From assembly GCA_964019695.1 (NCBI GenBank), contig OZ026530.1, positions 40,670,944 through 40,734,943 on the forward strand: DNA of 64,000 nt, given 5' to 3'. Of this stretch, positions 1 to 11,968 are shown piece by piece. The number at the start of each line of letters is the position of its first letter. Within the stretch, counting starts at the first letter, position 1. The position numbers were made by a program, and so were the translations under genes. Under the pieces are notes generated by a model. That model saw only the letters and a program-made list of their open reading frames with translations, had not been told where the DNA came from and searched no databases. This stretch comes from Loripinus fragilis (taxonomy: Eukaryota > Mollusca > Bivalvia > Lucinida > Lucinidae).

Positions 1-516
1 TATATCTGTTACCTAAGTTATGGCAAAGAAATGGTTTATCTCTTGCATGTACCACCAAGTTTTGTTTTCAAAAGGCATAGATGAAGTATTTAGGCCAGAA
101 TCTTGTTATTATTTGATTTGCGGGAAATTTTTTTCAGATTTAGGGTCTGGGGGACGAAAAAAACTCTGAAAATGATCAGCTAACTGGTCATTTTCAGAGC
201 TTTATTTTTTTTTCTTAATATTTTCAGCTTTTATTATATCTTCAGAAACAGTAAAGCTAGTAATAAGTAAACCAACTGTCTGTATTAAATCTTAAAATAT
301 TGTATCATTTTCTCAAAGTCTGGACAGGACAACTACTTTTAACAATGTCACTCTCAAAAATACACAGACAGAACCTCAAATATATATTATTTTTTTTCAA
401 CGAAACAAAATAATATTTTGAGTTGGCGGATAAAATAAAAAAAATAGATTTTTTTTCTACTTTCCGAAAAATTACAGCAGGAGGGTTAGTATATCAACTA
501 ATAAAAAATTCTGGCC
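1..516. other. AT-rich 3' flank of zinc-finger gene A
   Basis: No coding potential is seen. A 12-bp inverted repeat, CTCTGAAAATGA at 164-175 and its complement at 188-199, could form a hairpin. A TTTATT at 201-206 is AATAAA on the minus strand, about 310 bases beyond the zinc-finger stop, so it is a possible but unproven polyadenylation signal. Confidence 0.4.
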
Positions 517-2178
517 TTACTGCAGTACTGCATCTTTATGCATTCTTTTTAAATGCAATTTTAAATTATATGGATTAGCCAGGCCTATACCACAAATGTA
601 ACAGTGAGGATTTTCTCCAGTTTGTGCTAACAAATGTTCTTTCAAACTGCTTTCACGTAAAAACTCTTTACCACAGATTCCACAAATGAATGCACGCTCT
701 TTTGTATGAACAATCAAATGAGACTTCAAGCTAGCTTCCATAGCAAAACCTTTACCGCAAGTTTTACATTTATATGGATAATCCCCTGTGTGAAGAAATG
801 AGTGACCTTTTAATCCCTGTTTATGCATAAAACTTTTATCACAAACTCCACATTTAAAGGCACGCTCTTTAGTATGAACAGTTAAATGTGATTTCAATTG
901 TTCTTCTCGAGAAAAGCCTTTATTACAAGTCTCACATCTGTATGGATATCGTCCAGTATGAATGGGCAAATGTCCTTTTAAGCTTGATGAACTGGTGAAA
1001 ATCTTATTGCAGTACAGACATTTATTTGGCTTATCTTCTGTATGAGTAACCAAAAGCCGTTTTAAACACCGTGCATCAGATAAGTATTTTCTATTAGTGT
1101 CACCCTTGTATGGTTGCCCTCCAGTATGAATAACCAAATGACGTTTTAAAGTATCTGCTCGAGTAAAGCATTTATCGCAAGTATTACATTTGTATGACTT
1201 ATCTCCAGTATGAACAGCCAAATGGCGTTTGAAATCGTGTGCTCTAGTAAAGCGTTTACCACAAGTTTCACATTTGTGTGGCTGCATTTCAGTATGTATA
1301 GTCAAATGCAGTTTTAAATCTCGTGCATAGGTAAAACGTTTTGCACATGTGCTACATTTGTATTGCTTCACTCCAGCGTGAATGACCGAATGGCGTTTTA
1401 ATTCTCGTGCATGTGTAAAGTCTTTACCGCAAGTGTCATATTTGTATGGTTTTATTCCAGTATGAATAACCAAATGGCGTTTTAATTCTCGCGCATGTGT
1501 AAAGTCTTTACCGCAAGTGTCACATTTGTATGGTTTTATTCCAGTATGAACAGCCAAATGCCGTTTTAATTCTCGCGCATGTGTGAAGTCTTTACCGCAA
1601 GTGTCACATTTGTATGGCTTCACTCCAGTATGAATAGCCAAATGGCGTTTCAGATATGATGCAGAAATAAAGTCTTTATCACATGTGTCACATTTGTATG
1701 GCTTTAATCCTGTGTGAACAAGCAAATGTTGATTATAGTTACACGCGTATTGAAAGTCTTTACCACAAGTATCACATTTGTAAGGATTCACCCCTGTGTG
1801 AACAGCCAGATGTTTATTATATTTTGTTGCGCAAGTAAAGTCTTTGTCACAAATTTCACATTTGTATAGTTGTCCCCCTGTATGAACAAGCAGGTGTTCA
1901 GTATAGTCAGATTGACAGGCAAAGTCTTCGCCACAAGTAGGACATTTGTGTGGTTTCACATCTGAGTGAAAAACCAAATGTTTGTTATATTCAGATGCCC
2001 GGTGAAATTCTTCTCCACAAAAATCACATGTGTACGGCTTTGCTCCTTTGTGAACAACTATATGTTTGTTATATTTAATTGGGCAATCAAAATATTCACC
2101 ACAAGTATCACATAAATATTGATACATCATTACATGTAAAATTAATTGGTGTACTTGGTCTGAGGTAAACCGTTTCAT
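517..2178 (-). CDS. C2H2 zinc-finger protein, 19 finger units
   Basis: A probable nuclear sequence-specific DNA-binding protein made almost wholly of tandem C2H2 fingers (C-x2-C-x12-H-x3-H) joined by TGEKP-like linkers such as HTGVKPY. The start is placed at the ATG at 2178 (553 residues). The frame stays open to 2226, but its first codon there is TTG. A Met-Met at about residues 17-18 is another possible start. I count 19 units. Three are degenerate: unit 9 has its first Cys replaced by Tyr, unit 13 has lost both Cys and a His, and unit 18 has Gln for the last His. Units 7-9 share the helix HARELKR, so they are a recent internal duplication. There is no KRAB, BTB, SCAN or ZAD domain in this exon. 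The paralogue at 25890-27151 has five fewer fingers in the middle. The target DNA is unknown. Confidence 0.85.
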   Translation of the reverse strand: MKRFTSDQVHQLILHVMMYQYLCDTCGEYFDCPIKYNKHIVVHKGAKPYTCDFCGEEFHRASEYNKHLVFHSDVKPHKCPTCGEDFACQSDYTEHLLVHTGGQLYKCEICDKDFTCATKYNKHLAVHTGVNPYKCDTCGKDFQYACNYNQHLLVHTGLKPYKCDTCDKDFISASYLKRHLAIHTGVKPYKCDTCGKDFTHARELKRHLAVHTGIKPYKCDTCGKDFTHARELKRHLVIHTGIKPYKYDTCGKDFTHARELKRHSVIHAGVKQYKCSTCAKRFTYARDLKLHLTIHTEMQPHKCETCGKRFTRAHDFKRHLAVHTGDKSYKCNTCDKCFTRADTLKRHLVIHTGGQPYKGDTNRKYLSDARCLKRLLVTHTEDKPNKCLYCNKIFTSSSSLKGHLPIHTGRYPYRCETCNKGFSREEQLKSHLTVHTKERAFKCGVCDKSFMHKQGLKGHSFLHTGDYPYKCKTCGKGFAMEASLKSHLIVHTKERAFICGICGKEFLRESSLKEHLLAQTGENPHCYICGIGLANPYNLKLHLKRMHKDAVLQ

Positions 2179-2290
2179 GCAATTGTTATATGGTATACTG
2201 GGCCTGTCTAACAAAGGCTGTACCAATCTATGTAGACATTTTCATGCAGACATTTACTGTGGATCACTTCTTTCAATCGTCATGCAATTA

Positions 2291-2590
2291 GCCTTTCTGC
2301 AATTACACTATTCACAAGTTTGCTCATTACTTCGTTGTTAGCTTTTCTGTAATTACACTTATCACAAGTTTGCTCATTACTTCGTTGTTAGCTTTTCTGT
2401 AATTACACTGATCAAAAGTTTGCTAATTCCTTCGTTGTTAATTTTACTGCAATAACAATTATCACAAGTTTACTCATTATTTCGCTGTTAGCTTTTCTGT
2501 AATTACACTTATCACAAATTTGCTTTACTTTGTTGTCAGACTCTCTGCAATTACACTAATCACAAGTTTGATCATAACGTCGTTGTTAGA
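2291..2590. repeat. 50-bp tandem array upstream of zinc-finger A
   Basis: About six units start at 2291, 2341, 2391, 2441, 2491 and about 2539. The core is GCTTTTCTGTAATTACAC. The array lies directly 5' of the minus-strand gene. Copy B has about eight units (27866-28265), so the unit number differs between the paralogues. Confidence 0.85.
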
Positions 2591-3540
2591 CTTCATACTT
2601 AAGGTCCAGCAAATCCAAGTATTCATTTTTTATCTGAATAGTTACATCTATGTAGGTCTATTCATGAAACTGTTCGATGTATGTCAATGTCTTTTACGAA
2701 TTAGCACCTTCCTAGTATGTCCAACAGGTAAGTGTCTGTTTACCTAAATTTAAACAGAATATCTTCATTGTGCATATCCTTAATGTTGCTGAGTACCGTT
2801 CCAGAGCTATATTCGTATAAGAATGAAATCGCCGTGATTCAAACTTCACTTCTGAAATAGAAAATATTATATTTAAGGAACAACACATTTCTTTAGGGTC
2901 TTTACAAATTGCATGTTACTTAGTTTAAACTTTATATCATTTGTACAATACATAAATACTTACAAAGCAACACTTATATATATAAGCATTATACAAACGG
3001 GATTCAGAAGGAAGTCTAAAGACTTATTCGAATCTGTATCCCCACATGTTCAATTGCTAAGATGGTGTGATTATCTTCGTATTCATTCAATATACAAATA
3101 ATATTTTGGATCTTTTAGTAACCATTGGTTATAATATACAGTCAACGGTTGCATATCGTTCCACGGGGATGGAACTTAGTTTTTTTCCCCACTCAGGCTC
3201 AACGCGATAACAGTATCAAGGAGCACGCTACGTTTTGTAGCTCATTCTATCTTATACTACAATAATGTGGAAGCATAATAATGAGTCTAGCTCAAATGCT
3301 TGGCTTGTAAGGCAAAATCAATTGTTTATGTAAGAATATACAAGTAAGTAAGGGGCAAAGATCAGAAATCGATACAATTACGTATTTCAGCAGTCTCTTC
3401 CAGCAGATGACCACTAGGCCGCAAAGATCTGTCAAGAAGGCATGAACAAACACGAAGCATAAGTGACTGAAGAGATCACAAATGTATTATGTGTTGGAAA
3501 ATAAGTTGTAGTTGTTCCTGTTGTTGTTGTTGGGTCAGAA
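2591..3540. other. Duplicated non-coding DNA, copy A
   Basis: No gene is recognised. The stretch aligns to 28266-29220 with scattered substitutions. From about 3340 it contains a run starting AAGTAAGTAAGG followed by GCAAAGATCAG, which resembles the tail of the reverse-transcriptase elements at 7270 and 44932. Confidence 0.5.
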
Positions 3541-3905
3541 GCATTTAGTCTTCAAGATTTATTCTTGAACTGCAGAAATTATAGTTTTGTTCTCTGATTC
3601 TGATAAATTAGCATTTCCATACAAGAGTACATTTAAAGTAGGCTGACAGTAAGTGGTGAATGTTTTTAAGAGTTCTTCACGCAAGTTTTGGAAGAGATTA
3701 CAATTTAGGAGGTAGTGTTCAGTCTTCAATTTCTCCACACTCACAATGGGGATCATCTTTATGATGTTTTTTGAGAATAATATTAAGGTGGCTTTTTAAT
3801 GTCTGTATTGAGTTTGTGTTTGAATGCGGGGATAGAAGGCATGTTACTTACTAAAAGCGATTCAGATGAACTCACTTATGCCGAACGGAATTTTCCGGCT
3901 CTTAT
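3541..3905 (-). pseudogene. LINE C-terminal fragment, copy A
   Basis: The minus strand encodes the end of a non-LTR retrotransposon polyprotein: an EHYLLNCNLF segment followed by a leucine-rich tail. In copy B the same region is longer and shows the preceding C-x-C-G motif (DPHCECGEIED), giving the C-x-C-(x)-H-x-C arrangement typical of the tails of CR1/L2/Jockey-type LINEs. Copy A has lost about 70 bp just upstream. The fragment predates the segmental duplication because both copies carry it. Confidence 0.65.
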
Positions 3906-5215
3906 AAGCTGGACCAGTCAATATCCATTTTGAGGGATGTTTTTATTATTGTTCATTATTATTATTACTATTATTATTATTATAAATTTAAAAAAAGACA
4001 TCCTGTCATGGTTGCCACTCAATATCCTTTATAAAATTCTCTGACTTTCATTGACTTTTTCCTGTCCTTTAGCCGTTCCCAGACCATTTTAAAAGGCAGA
4101 TTTAGCCGATTTGAAAATTTTGTACAGATATCTATGGTTGTTGATTTAATCTTTAAAGAAAAATCTCAATCCAAAATTTGAAAAGGAATGATTCTGAACA
4201 TAAATTGCTTGCATTTATATAAACAAAAGGTTATTGGCTGACCTTGGGGCTACTCTGCCCAGATGCGAGCCTGGATCATATGGCATTCCGATGCCTTGTG
4301 TCTAGCAATGCACGCGGCTTCAAATTATAATTTAACCTAAAGCAGCTACACTAAAATGTAAATATCACAGTAACTTTTTATAAATTCGAAAAATTTTGTG
4401 ATGGTTCTTTCTTCGTGAAAAACAAAAACAAGAAACAAAAGCTTGTGTGATAAACACTCTTCTGTTTACTGATGCAGCCAAACAGATGAACTTGTCGCGA
4501 TTTTTAAATGTAGTTAATCTGAACTGTTCAACACTCCTGGCGAAAATTAAAAAATTTCTCGAAAAGTTACGAATTTAAGGTAGTGATTTTATTTAGGATA
4601 TTAGGAAGCTACCCTTTCCTTCACATTTGGGATTTTTGTTTTAAAAAATAAAATTGGGTTTCAAGTAAGTGCTAAAATACATGAAATTGGGAAAATAAAT
4701 GTCACTTTTTTGGATTGGGAATGACTCTCATATTAGGCCCTAAAGTGGTCAAATTAAATCACTGAAAGGTTTATGTGTCCAGTCAGGTTAAATTGAAGCC
4801 TTATATTACAATACAATCCAAACATTATAACAAAAACTATTTGCCTCGACCTATTTACCGCCTTGGAATTCTAAAACAGCTCGCTTAGCCTGAGTACCAA
4901 CCAATCATTGCCTGGCTAGTAAGCTCGATTTTACGTGACAAAATGTGTTCATGTGGTAACAAGTGTGCTCTGGGTCAATATTGTATGGGCCGATTTTTAC
5001 ATGGGCCAAAATGGTTATGGACCGAATCAGCATCCAGTAACGATAATAATATATTTAGGGAATCTTCGAATTTATTAAAATTTGAAAATATGAATAAAGT
5101 AGAGAGAATAACAAAGAAACGGGTGTTTAAATTATTAAAAGCAATAAAGAAATAAAAAAGTTACGCTAGTTTTTATTGGTTAGATTATGACTTTTCTTCT
5201 GTCATTATCCATCAC
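3906..5215. other. Duplicated non-coding DNA, copy A
   Basis: This aligns to about 29640-31150. A 70-codon frame at 4943-5155 is broken by stops in copy B, so it is not treated as coding. A (TAT)n-like run lies near 3950-3980. Confidence 0.5.
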
Positions 5216-5217
5216 CT

Positions 5218-5660
5218 GGGGCAGACTTGATTTAGCTATTTTAGCGTACGCGAAGTACGCCAGGCCAGCCCTCTAAAACAAGCAAAACTAAGCACTTTGG
5301 AGTACTCAGGGGTAAATCAAGCGATTATTGTTTGAATTGTGAAAAAAAACGCATTCTGATTGTCAAAAAGAAAAAAGGATGACAAAAATAAATGTGCTTT
5401 CAATCCCTTTTACTAATAACCTATTTTTTTCAATATGAATAATTATCAGAACCTATCGGGAAAGGCAGAAAAATTTCTCAGTACAGTGTAGGCAGAGCTC
5501 CGCCATCTTGTTTTGGAACAGGTCACATGACTGTTCTGTCTACACCACCTTGGATGTGGAGCAATCCGGCGTACGCCAGCATAGGTGTTCCAGCGCACTT
5601 GATTTCTGTTCTGCCTGTCTGGAGTGGTGTAAAGAGAACAGCTAAATCAAGTCTGCCCCT
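5218..5660. repeat. Inverted-repeat element next to TA microsatellite
   Basis: GGGGCAGACTTGATTTAGCT at 5218 is matched in inverse by AGCTAAATCAAGTCTGCCCC at about 5641-5660. This suggests a MITE-like unit of about 440 bp. Copy B retains only the left terminus, near 31170. Confidence 0.55.
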
Positions 5661-5673
5661 AAATCAAGTCCGC

Positions 5674-5676
<3 letters not shown>

Positions 5677-5739
<63 letters not shown>
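5677..5739. repeat. (TA)n microsatellite
   Basis: A 63-bp uninterrupted TA run. It is absent from duplicate copy B. Confidence 0.97.
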
Positions 5740-5742
<3 letters not shown>

Positions 5743-7269
5743 AGTGAAACGTCCTAAGAATAGTTTTGCTCTCTCCATGGGTCACATTGTTCTCTCTGTA
5801 AAACGGATACAGCATTTATAATCTCAGGGGACTGACGAAATCGGATTTATTGCGTTATTTATGAAAGAAAAGCAATATTTGAAGCATTAGAATGAACGTA
5901 GATATTCAGAAGATTTAAATTCTGTAGCGGCCAAACGTGCATTACTTGGTAGCCAGACTGTTCGCAGCAGACAAAATGCAGGATGAAAACAAATCTATCA
6001 GTGCACTTGAGAATGTAGATCTATAATATGGCTTAAGTCTTAGCATGCTGGGAAATTGTCGTCTGCTAGTGTTCGTTTTTTTTCTTTTTGTTTTTTGAAA
6101 GCGAGTTTTTATCAAAATACTCTCTGTTTTATCGTCAGTCTCAAACGTTTTGAACAAAGACCAGACCCAGTATTTTGTTGGTTCTGATTTGTGTCCCAAC
6201 TGTTTGCAAATTTTATCAGCCCAGTTAAGTAGTCGCTAGCAGGGAAAAGAGTCATAAAGTAATCTCTGCGTCAATTAATACGTAGAGCATTACGCTTGAT
6301 AAATTTCTTCAGCTGTTGGATAAACAATGAAAGTTAATTGGAGAGAAAATAAACATGATAAGCTAATCAGTGTTCTTAATATTTCTTGGGTCGTTTCAGT
6401 TCACACTCACTCCCTTCTTGCAAGTTGCTATAGCAATTCCATCAGACGATTTAAGCGTGACGTTCGTTGCTTACAGTTTAAGCCGATGACTGTGCTGGGA
6501 TTTGAATCACGTCTGTGTAAGAGTCTGTGTGTGTATCGGCCGAATACACAACCACGCACGTCCGTATTTTCCAAAACTTTACAAATAGATTTTGCTTGCA
6601 ATAGACTGATAGGTCCTGCGCTAAAATGTGCTAACTTGCAAGTTACTAAATTTAAGTTTCTTTTGTTAGGTCATCTGGTGGTCGTAGTTTTTCATAGCGA
6701 GCAAAATTTACAGAGAAAAACGATCTCAAAGTTTGACCAATCTTTGAGCGAGGTTCTGACCTTGAGAGTTGCGGAAAATTTCGTTTTTTTGCATGATCTC
6801 ATTTCTTTATTCATCCTCAGTTGTTTGGTTAAAAAAAATCTGTTATTTTCATTGGATTGTTTATAATGAATATTCAAATGAGGGTACCGTCATTGGAAAA
6901 AGCATGACTGACATGTCCGTAAATTGATTCGATGTGCTTTGCGAGGTTATTGCAAACATTAATTTGTAATTGTTTCCACTGCATTTGAAGGTCAACAAGG
7001 CAACTTCGACGAATTTATATCCCCCGACGAAGGGTTATTTGAGAGAAACATGTAAATCACAAAACATATATCCTATTTATCTAACCCTTAATTCACCTAC
7101 AGTATCATTCAGATCATAACAAATGCCTGTCAAGTATGTTTTAGTGCTTAGTTCAATGAAAAATATACTTACATCTGCACAATTTTAGTATCTGACCTTT
7201 AAACCCAACCTCAGAGGTCAAGATTGTGTGTAAATTCAAAGTGTTACCTTGCATGTAGGTCTACACTTC
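5740..7269. other. End of duplicated block and unique spacer
   Basis: 5750-6955 aligns to copy B, split there by the hAT insertion. The 179-codon frame at 6327-6866 is not conserved: B has a 2-bp indel and the transposon inside it. From 6956 to 7269 I recognise nothing. Confidence 0.5.
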
Positions 7270-8762
7270 TTCAAAGTAAGTAAGGTAGCAAAGATCAGGA
7301 AACGATAAAATCAAGTACCACACCTGACCCAGGATACCAATGGGAAAGTGACAGACTCACAGAAGACAGCACAAACGAGAGCCAAGAGGTCAGCCCTTTC
7401 CCAGAAGGTGACCACAAAGCACATATAAACAGATGCGCACAAAACATAGCAAACACAAGACAGAACAAAAACATAAAAGATCCACAAAAGAAGTACCGCC
7501 TTGGAACGGTCAGTAAAATATTTTACTGGAGGGCTTAAACCGGTTTAACGGCGCCAACCTCACCCTTAATTCAGATGTGGATCAAGACACATAGATATTT
7601 GGTTTGCATGAAAGACCCCTAACTTATCAATGCATCATCTCCTAAAACATATAAATCAAGATATAACAAGGAGATAAAGCAAGGATAAGGACTCAACAGT
7701 AAATTAAACTGAATACCGGAGCAAAAGAATTCCAACAGGTAAACCCCGGTGGGCCCGACAAACAGCCAAAGCATCAGGCCCCTACCATCTCATCAATAGA
7801 TAAGTCTTTAAGTCGGAACCATCATAGAGTCTGAAGTCCGACCCGCCGGCGTGCAATTAAAGAGGAAAGCAAAGTTGCCAACCGTGATTGAGTTGACTAC
7901 CAAGCATGCAGTCTGTTGCAATACATTAATATTATAGCCAATCTTTTTATAATGGGAAATTATTTTAATGAACTGCGCTGAAAAATTATTAGAGCCAACA
8001 ATCTTCTTCAACTTATACACCAAGTCACCATAGAAATCAGGTTCTGAAAGTCCTTGGCGCAAGAGAGATTTAAGTCCAACTTGGAATTTAGAAATCAACT
8101 CATAGTATCGTCTATAAAATTTTGAAAATGTTTTGCGAAGTTTATGATACCGATAGCCCTGTTTAAGAAGTTTCTGAGTTAACAATTTATTGCGAGTGTT
8201 GAAATCAGCAACATAGCTAGATGCTCTAGCAAAACGAATGAGTTGAGAGATATAGACTCCATAGGATGTAGAATGAGGAACATCACCATCTAAAAATGGG
8301 AAATTGACAATTTCAAAACAAAGTCGTCACGTTTATCATAAATTTTGGTAGAAACAATATCATTAGAAATTGACAAATGCAAGTCTAAAAATGCGGCTTC
8401 GGTATCAGAGGCATTGGCTTTATTAAGTTGGAGCTCTGAAGGGTATATTTGACTAACCATATTTTCAAAATAAACATTATTAATATTTAAAATATCGTCC
8501 AAATATCTGGAAGTAGTGTTAAACGCATCAATTACATCAGCCTGCTTATCATCAGAAAGAGACATCATAAAGTCCCTTTCATAACAAAACAGGAATAAAT
8601 CTGCAACCAGGGGAGCACAATTAGTGCCCATAGGAATCCCAGCTACTTGTCTATAGAGCTTGGTGCCAAATCGAATAAAAATGTTGTCCAACAAAAAGGT
8701 TAGCGCATCACATACATTTTGACACAACCATGCATGATATTTTTTAGGTTTTTCTGAAGTAA
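7270..8762 (-). mobile_element. Reverse-transcriptase retroelement, subfamily I, copy 1
   Basis: A 5'-truncated element read on the minus strand: RT C-terminal half, then a 3' region containing the palindrome TAAACCGGTTTA, ending at the CTTACTTACTT run near 7270. It aligns closely to 44932-46288. It breaks off upstream at about 8762, where a 129-bp tandem array begins. Confidence 0.8.
7808..8762 (-). pseudogene. Reverse transcriptase fragment (Penelope-like family suspected)
   Basis: An RT palm fragment. GIPMGTNCAP lies about 30 residues into the 8727 frame, and the catalytic YLDD box is about 45 residues later. A long C-terminal region follows (FLDL, TKIYDKRDDF, then LLKQGYRYHKLRKTFSKFYRRYY). 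Frame is lost near 8310-8320 by a one-base deletion relative to 45460-46288 (AAAACAAAG against AAAATCAAAG), so the protein is split between 8290-8762 and 7808-8289. No GIY-YIG endonuclease follows the RT, as it would in canonical Penelope elements. The family could be one with an N-terminal or no endonuclease. Classification is uncertain. Confidence 0.7.
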
Positions 8763-8770
8763 AACTTTAC

Positions 8771-9240
8771 TTTGATATGCAACATGACCACTTTTAGAAA
8801 AGAACAAAAATTACCCTTTGACCCCACCCCAAGGGGTCGTTGGTGTGTGTAATGACAGCATACTTGCTTTCATGGTGCTCTGTGCTTAATTCCCTTTAAT
8901 TTGATATGCAACATGACTACTTTCAGTAAAAGATATAGTTTGACCTTTTGACCCCACCCCTTGGGTCAAGGGTGTATCTGTGGGCAAAATATTTGCTACC
9001 ATGTTGCTGCCAGCGTTGTCAGCTTTAATTTGATATGCAACATGACTACTTTCAGAAAAATATATAGTTTGACCTTTTTACCCCACCCCCTGGGTCGAGG
9101 GTGTGTCTGTGGGCAAAATATTTGCTACCATGTTGCTGCCAGCATCGTCAACTTTAATTTGATATGCAACATGACCATATTCTGAAAACTTTTCATTTTG
9201 GCCTCGGCCCCACCCCCTAAGTCCACCCAAGGGGCTCGGA
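8771..9240. repeat. 129-bp tandem array
   Basis: Units start with TTTGATATGCAACATGAC at 8771, 8900, 9029 and 9158, exactly 129 bp apart. Each carries a TTTGACC..GACCCCACCCC stretch. There are about 3.6 copies. The reading frame at 8961-9185 only reflects the repeat. Confidence 0.93.
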
Positions 9241-9698
9241 ATCAGGCCTTCAAACTCAAATCCCGTTTGATATGTTTCATATCTATTGCTGCTCTGCCTG
9301 CATGCAAAATTTCAGCAAAAAAAAAATAATTGCCTTAGTTATTGCAAAATTTAAATATTTGACCTTCGATCCCTTAGGTGGGGTCTAAGGGGGGTGGGGT
9401 AAAACTTTGACACTGCCATTCTTATCTACAGGCACTTGGCAGTCATGGTCTATAGCGAGAAGTTGTTAAATATAAAGGCTTTGATGAAATGTGAAGATCA
9501 TCACACAAAAAAGCTAATTTAGGTTTTGCCTTATAATTGCCTATACTTAAACAAGGGCAATAACTCAAGTGGTCGATTTTGACCAAGCGTATAGGATATC
9601 AAGAGTCCATGGTACTAATCATTTGTACCAAGAATGAATTAAATCTGACCAATAGGTACTGAGATATGGTTCCGGACAGACAAAAAGTGCGGACGGAC
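9241..9698. repeat. Dispersed repeat, left part
   Basis: A non-coding repeat that includes AAGGGCAATAACTC. It ends in a GGACGGAC run, where the transposon at 9699 entered. It resumes at 14425. Confidence 0.6.
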
Positions 9699-10599
9699 CA
9701 GTGGCGGATCCAGGACCACTTATGCTGGGGGTGCTTGATAGATGGACACCGACAGTCAATATATTACAGGCACAAATAGCGCAAATCAGTTTCCATATAG
9801 CCTATATACCACTCCCCTGAGTATTTGGCTTTCTGGTTTCGGAGATTTTTTTATCAATTTATTTTGCTTAAAAAAGCAAATGTCCCCGGCGTGTGATCAA
9901 TTTGAACCCCAGGTGCGTGGTTGGGTTAACGTATAGAAAACACTAAACACTAAACTTTGCTACATATTAAAAGTATAAGCTGTGGACAGAAGATTTTTTT
10001 TTAAAAAAAAAGTTTTCCCCATTATGATTATGGACGCTATTAAAGCCTAATGATCGTCAGTATTTGGTAAATTTTGACCCAAGATTCATGGTTGGCAGAA
10101 TTTTTGGGACTACAAGCTGTGGGTCTGATGGTTTTAGGGATTTTTTTTAGCTAATGACTTTATGGCTAGTATAGACACCAGGAGCATGGATGGCAGGATT
10201 TATGTAGGTGACCACAAGACATACATCTATAAGCTGTGGGTCTCTCCGTTTCAGAGAAAAAGATTTTTAATTTTTTCCCATTTATAAGTCTATACATATA
10301 CCAGTCAGCCCAAAAACCACATGCAACCTTTCCCCTTCCATACCTGATGATGCTTTATATGTAATTTGACTAAAATAAGTCCGCTGATATACTTCTTTGA
10401 AAACATGAACGGAAGATGCCATGACGAACATTGGACCATTGGTACACTAAAACTTCACGAGTTTTCGTAGTCATGTGAGCTAACAATATTGTTACTCAAC
10501 TGGGTCCGCATTTAGATTATTTCCCAGTTGATTGGAGGGGAAGGTAGTGAAATAATTCCTTACTGCTCCCATCTAATAGATACAAAAGGGCCTGGAGTG

Positions 10600-10770
10600 G
10601 AGCTTTGCCAGTGACTGACAACTGTCCTTCTTTCAATCAGAAGGAATGAGAATGACTGTAGAAAATAGTTTATGACCAATTTCAACATTAGAATGGAGCT
10701 GGACGGGGAGAGCGAACTCGTGACAGCCTGATCGCTAGTCAGACCCACATCCCACAGAGTTGACACACAT
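10600..10770 (-). repeat. SINE family 2 fragment, diverged
   Basis: The segment with GACAACTGTCCTTC, AATGAGAATGACTGTAGAAA and TTTATGACCAATTTC matches the SINE body at 52012-52322 and 21733-21995, with many changes. Confidence 0.55.
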
Positions 10771-10772
10771 GC

Positions 10773-11550
10773 ACGCACGCACAATATGCAAGACTGGCAT
10801 CGCTGATAGGATAGTGCACAGGAGCTTGAAGTTCGATCCCTAAATCACCCCTATAGCCTCAAAACCAAAAGCTGACAATGTCATTACGTATATAGGCTAT
10901 TTAGGTGATATAAGGACCGAACTTCAAGCTCTTAATCTTATGTGCTAGTTCATTTTTAAAGCGTCTTATCGCACGCAATGTTGCTCAGAGAAGGCTGAAA
11001 CTTTGATGACAAGAATCCGTGTTTGTCAGAAAAAAATAAAGACTCCAGCAAGAATGCTAACAGGTCATGGAAAGAGCACCACGGCAAATGTGTGCGGCAA
11101 ATTTTAAAAAGAAAAATGTTGTTGGAGAAAAGGCGTCAAAAAGTGCTTATGACTAATTATACCCTCCGATTTTAAAACTATATATCCTTTGAACATTTCA
11201 CTTTATGGGAAATCTGCTTTTGCTGCAGTGTCACGCACGCACAATATGCACAGACTTGCATTGCAGATACGATAAGTATCAAGATCTCGTGTGCTAGGTC
11301 ATTTTTTTTTCTTTTTTTTTTTAAAAAAAAACGTCTTATACCATGGAATGTTGCCCAGCGAAGGCTCTCGCTTGGATGGCCAAAATCAGAACACGCATCC
11401 GCGTATGTCAGCGCATCATGAAGAACCCAGCAAGACTGCTTATAGGTCTTGGAAAGAGCAGTAAGGCAAATGTCTGAGGCAATTTTTAAAAGGAAAAAAG
11501 CGGTTGGGGAAAACGCTATTTCTACCGTCCGATTTTAAAACTATGCTTGT
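10773..11550. repeat. Imperfect direct duplication
   Basis: Two copies, about 10773-11190 and 11229-11550, begin with CACGCACAATATGCA and end with CCGATTTTAAAACTAT. They share GTCTTAT..AATGTTGC and GGAAAGAGCA segments. Confidence 0.7.
10824..10932. repeat. Inverted repeat
   Basis: GAGCTTGAAGTTCG and its complement CGAACTTCAAGCTC bound arms of about 38 bp that also pair through AAATCACC / GGTGAT and TAGCCT / AGGCTA. Confidence 0.75.
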
Positions 11551-11968
11551 TCCTATGAAATGAATCTCTGTGTTTCCCTGTTCCTCAATTTAAAATCTTG
11601 ATTTTCTGTGTTCCCTGCTCCTTCTCTGATCATCAGATTTTAAACAAATCAAAATTGTTTTATTAAATTAATTGAACTTTCTATCTGTTTATCCCAAATA
11701 CTGATTTGTTGACACCAGACAATGCAATACATGCATGCCGAAATGTAATTCCGGGCAACTATAAGTGATAAGATAAAATAATCACAGGGCTCACCCGTCA
11801 GGTGTGATTCAAGTGAAAAAAAGACTCATCCAATAAAAATAATGCTGAAAGAGACACTAGTGATGGGGTGGAAATGTGCTTGGAATTACGTTGAACAATA
11901 TATCAGCGGATGTTTTGGGTGGCTGAAAACTTATTGTTCATACGAAGTGCATCATAGGCTCTATATAA

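Larger units (their letters stand above)
530..6955. repeat. Segmental duplication, copy A
   Basis: This block matches 25960-37612 in the same orientation. The match covers the zinc-finger gene, its upstream minisatellites, a LINE remnant and 2-3 kb of unique-looking DNA. Homology starts inside the zinc-finger C-terminus; the last residues of the two proteins differ completely. It ends near 6955, where A continues with 'aaacattaatttg' and B with 'tgcgagcaaac'. Relative to B, copy A lacks the 4.8-kb hAT insertion, lacks about 170 bp holding a LINE reverse-transcriptase fragment, and has extra sequence around the TA microsatellite. Confidence 0.9.

Noticed and set aside
4943..5155. 70-codon plus-strand frame starting MCSCGNKC
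   Set aside because: Copy B has an in-frame stop after about 18 codons and a Cys change; not conserved.
5942..6199. 85-codon minus-strand frame (and 31762-32097 in copy B)
   Set aside because: The two paralogous frames diverge by indels and do not share a conserved protein.
6327..6866. 179-codon plus-strand frame
   Set aside because: Its homologue in duplicate copy B is broken by a 2-bp indel and by the hAT insertion; no domain is visible.
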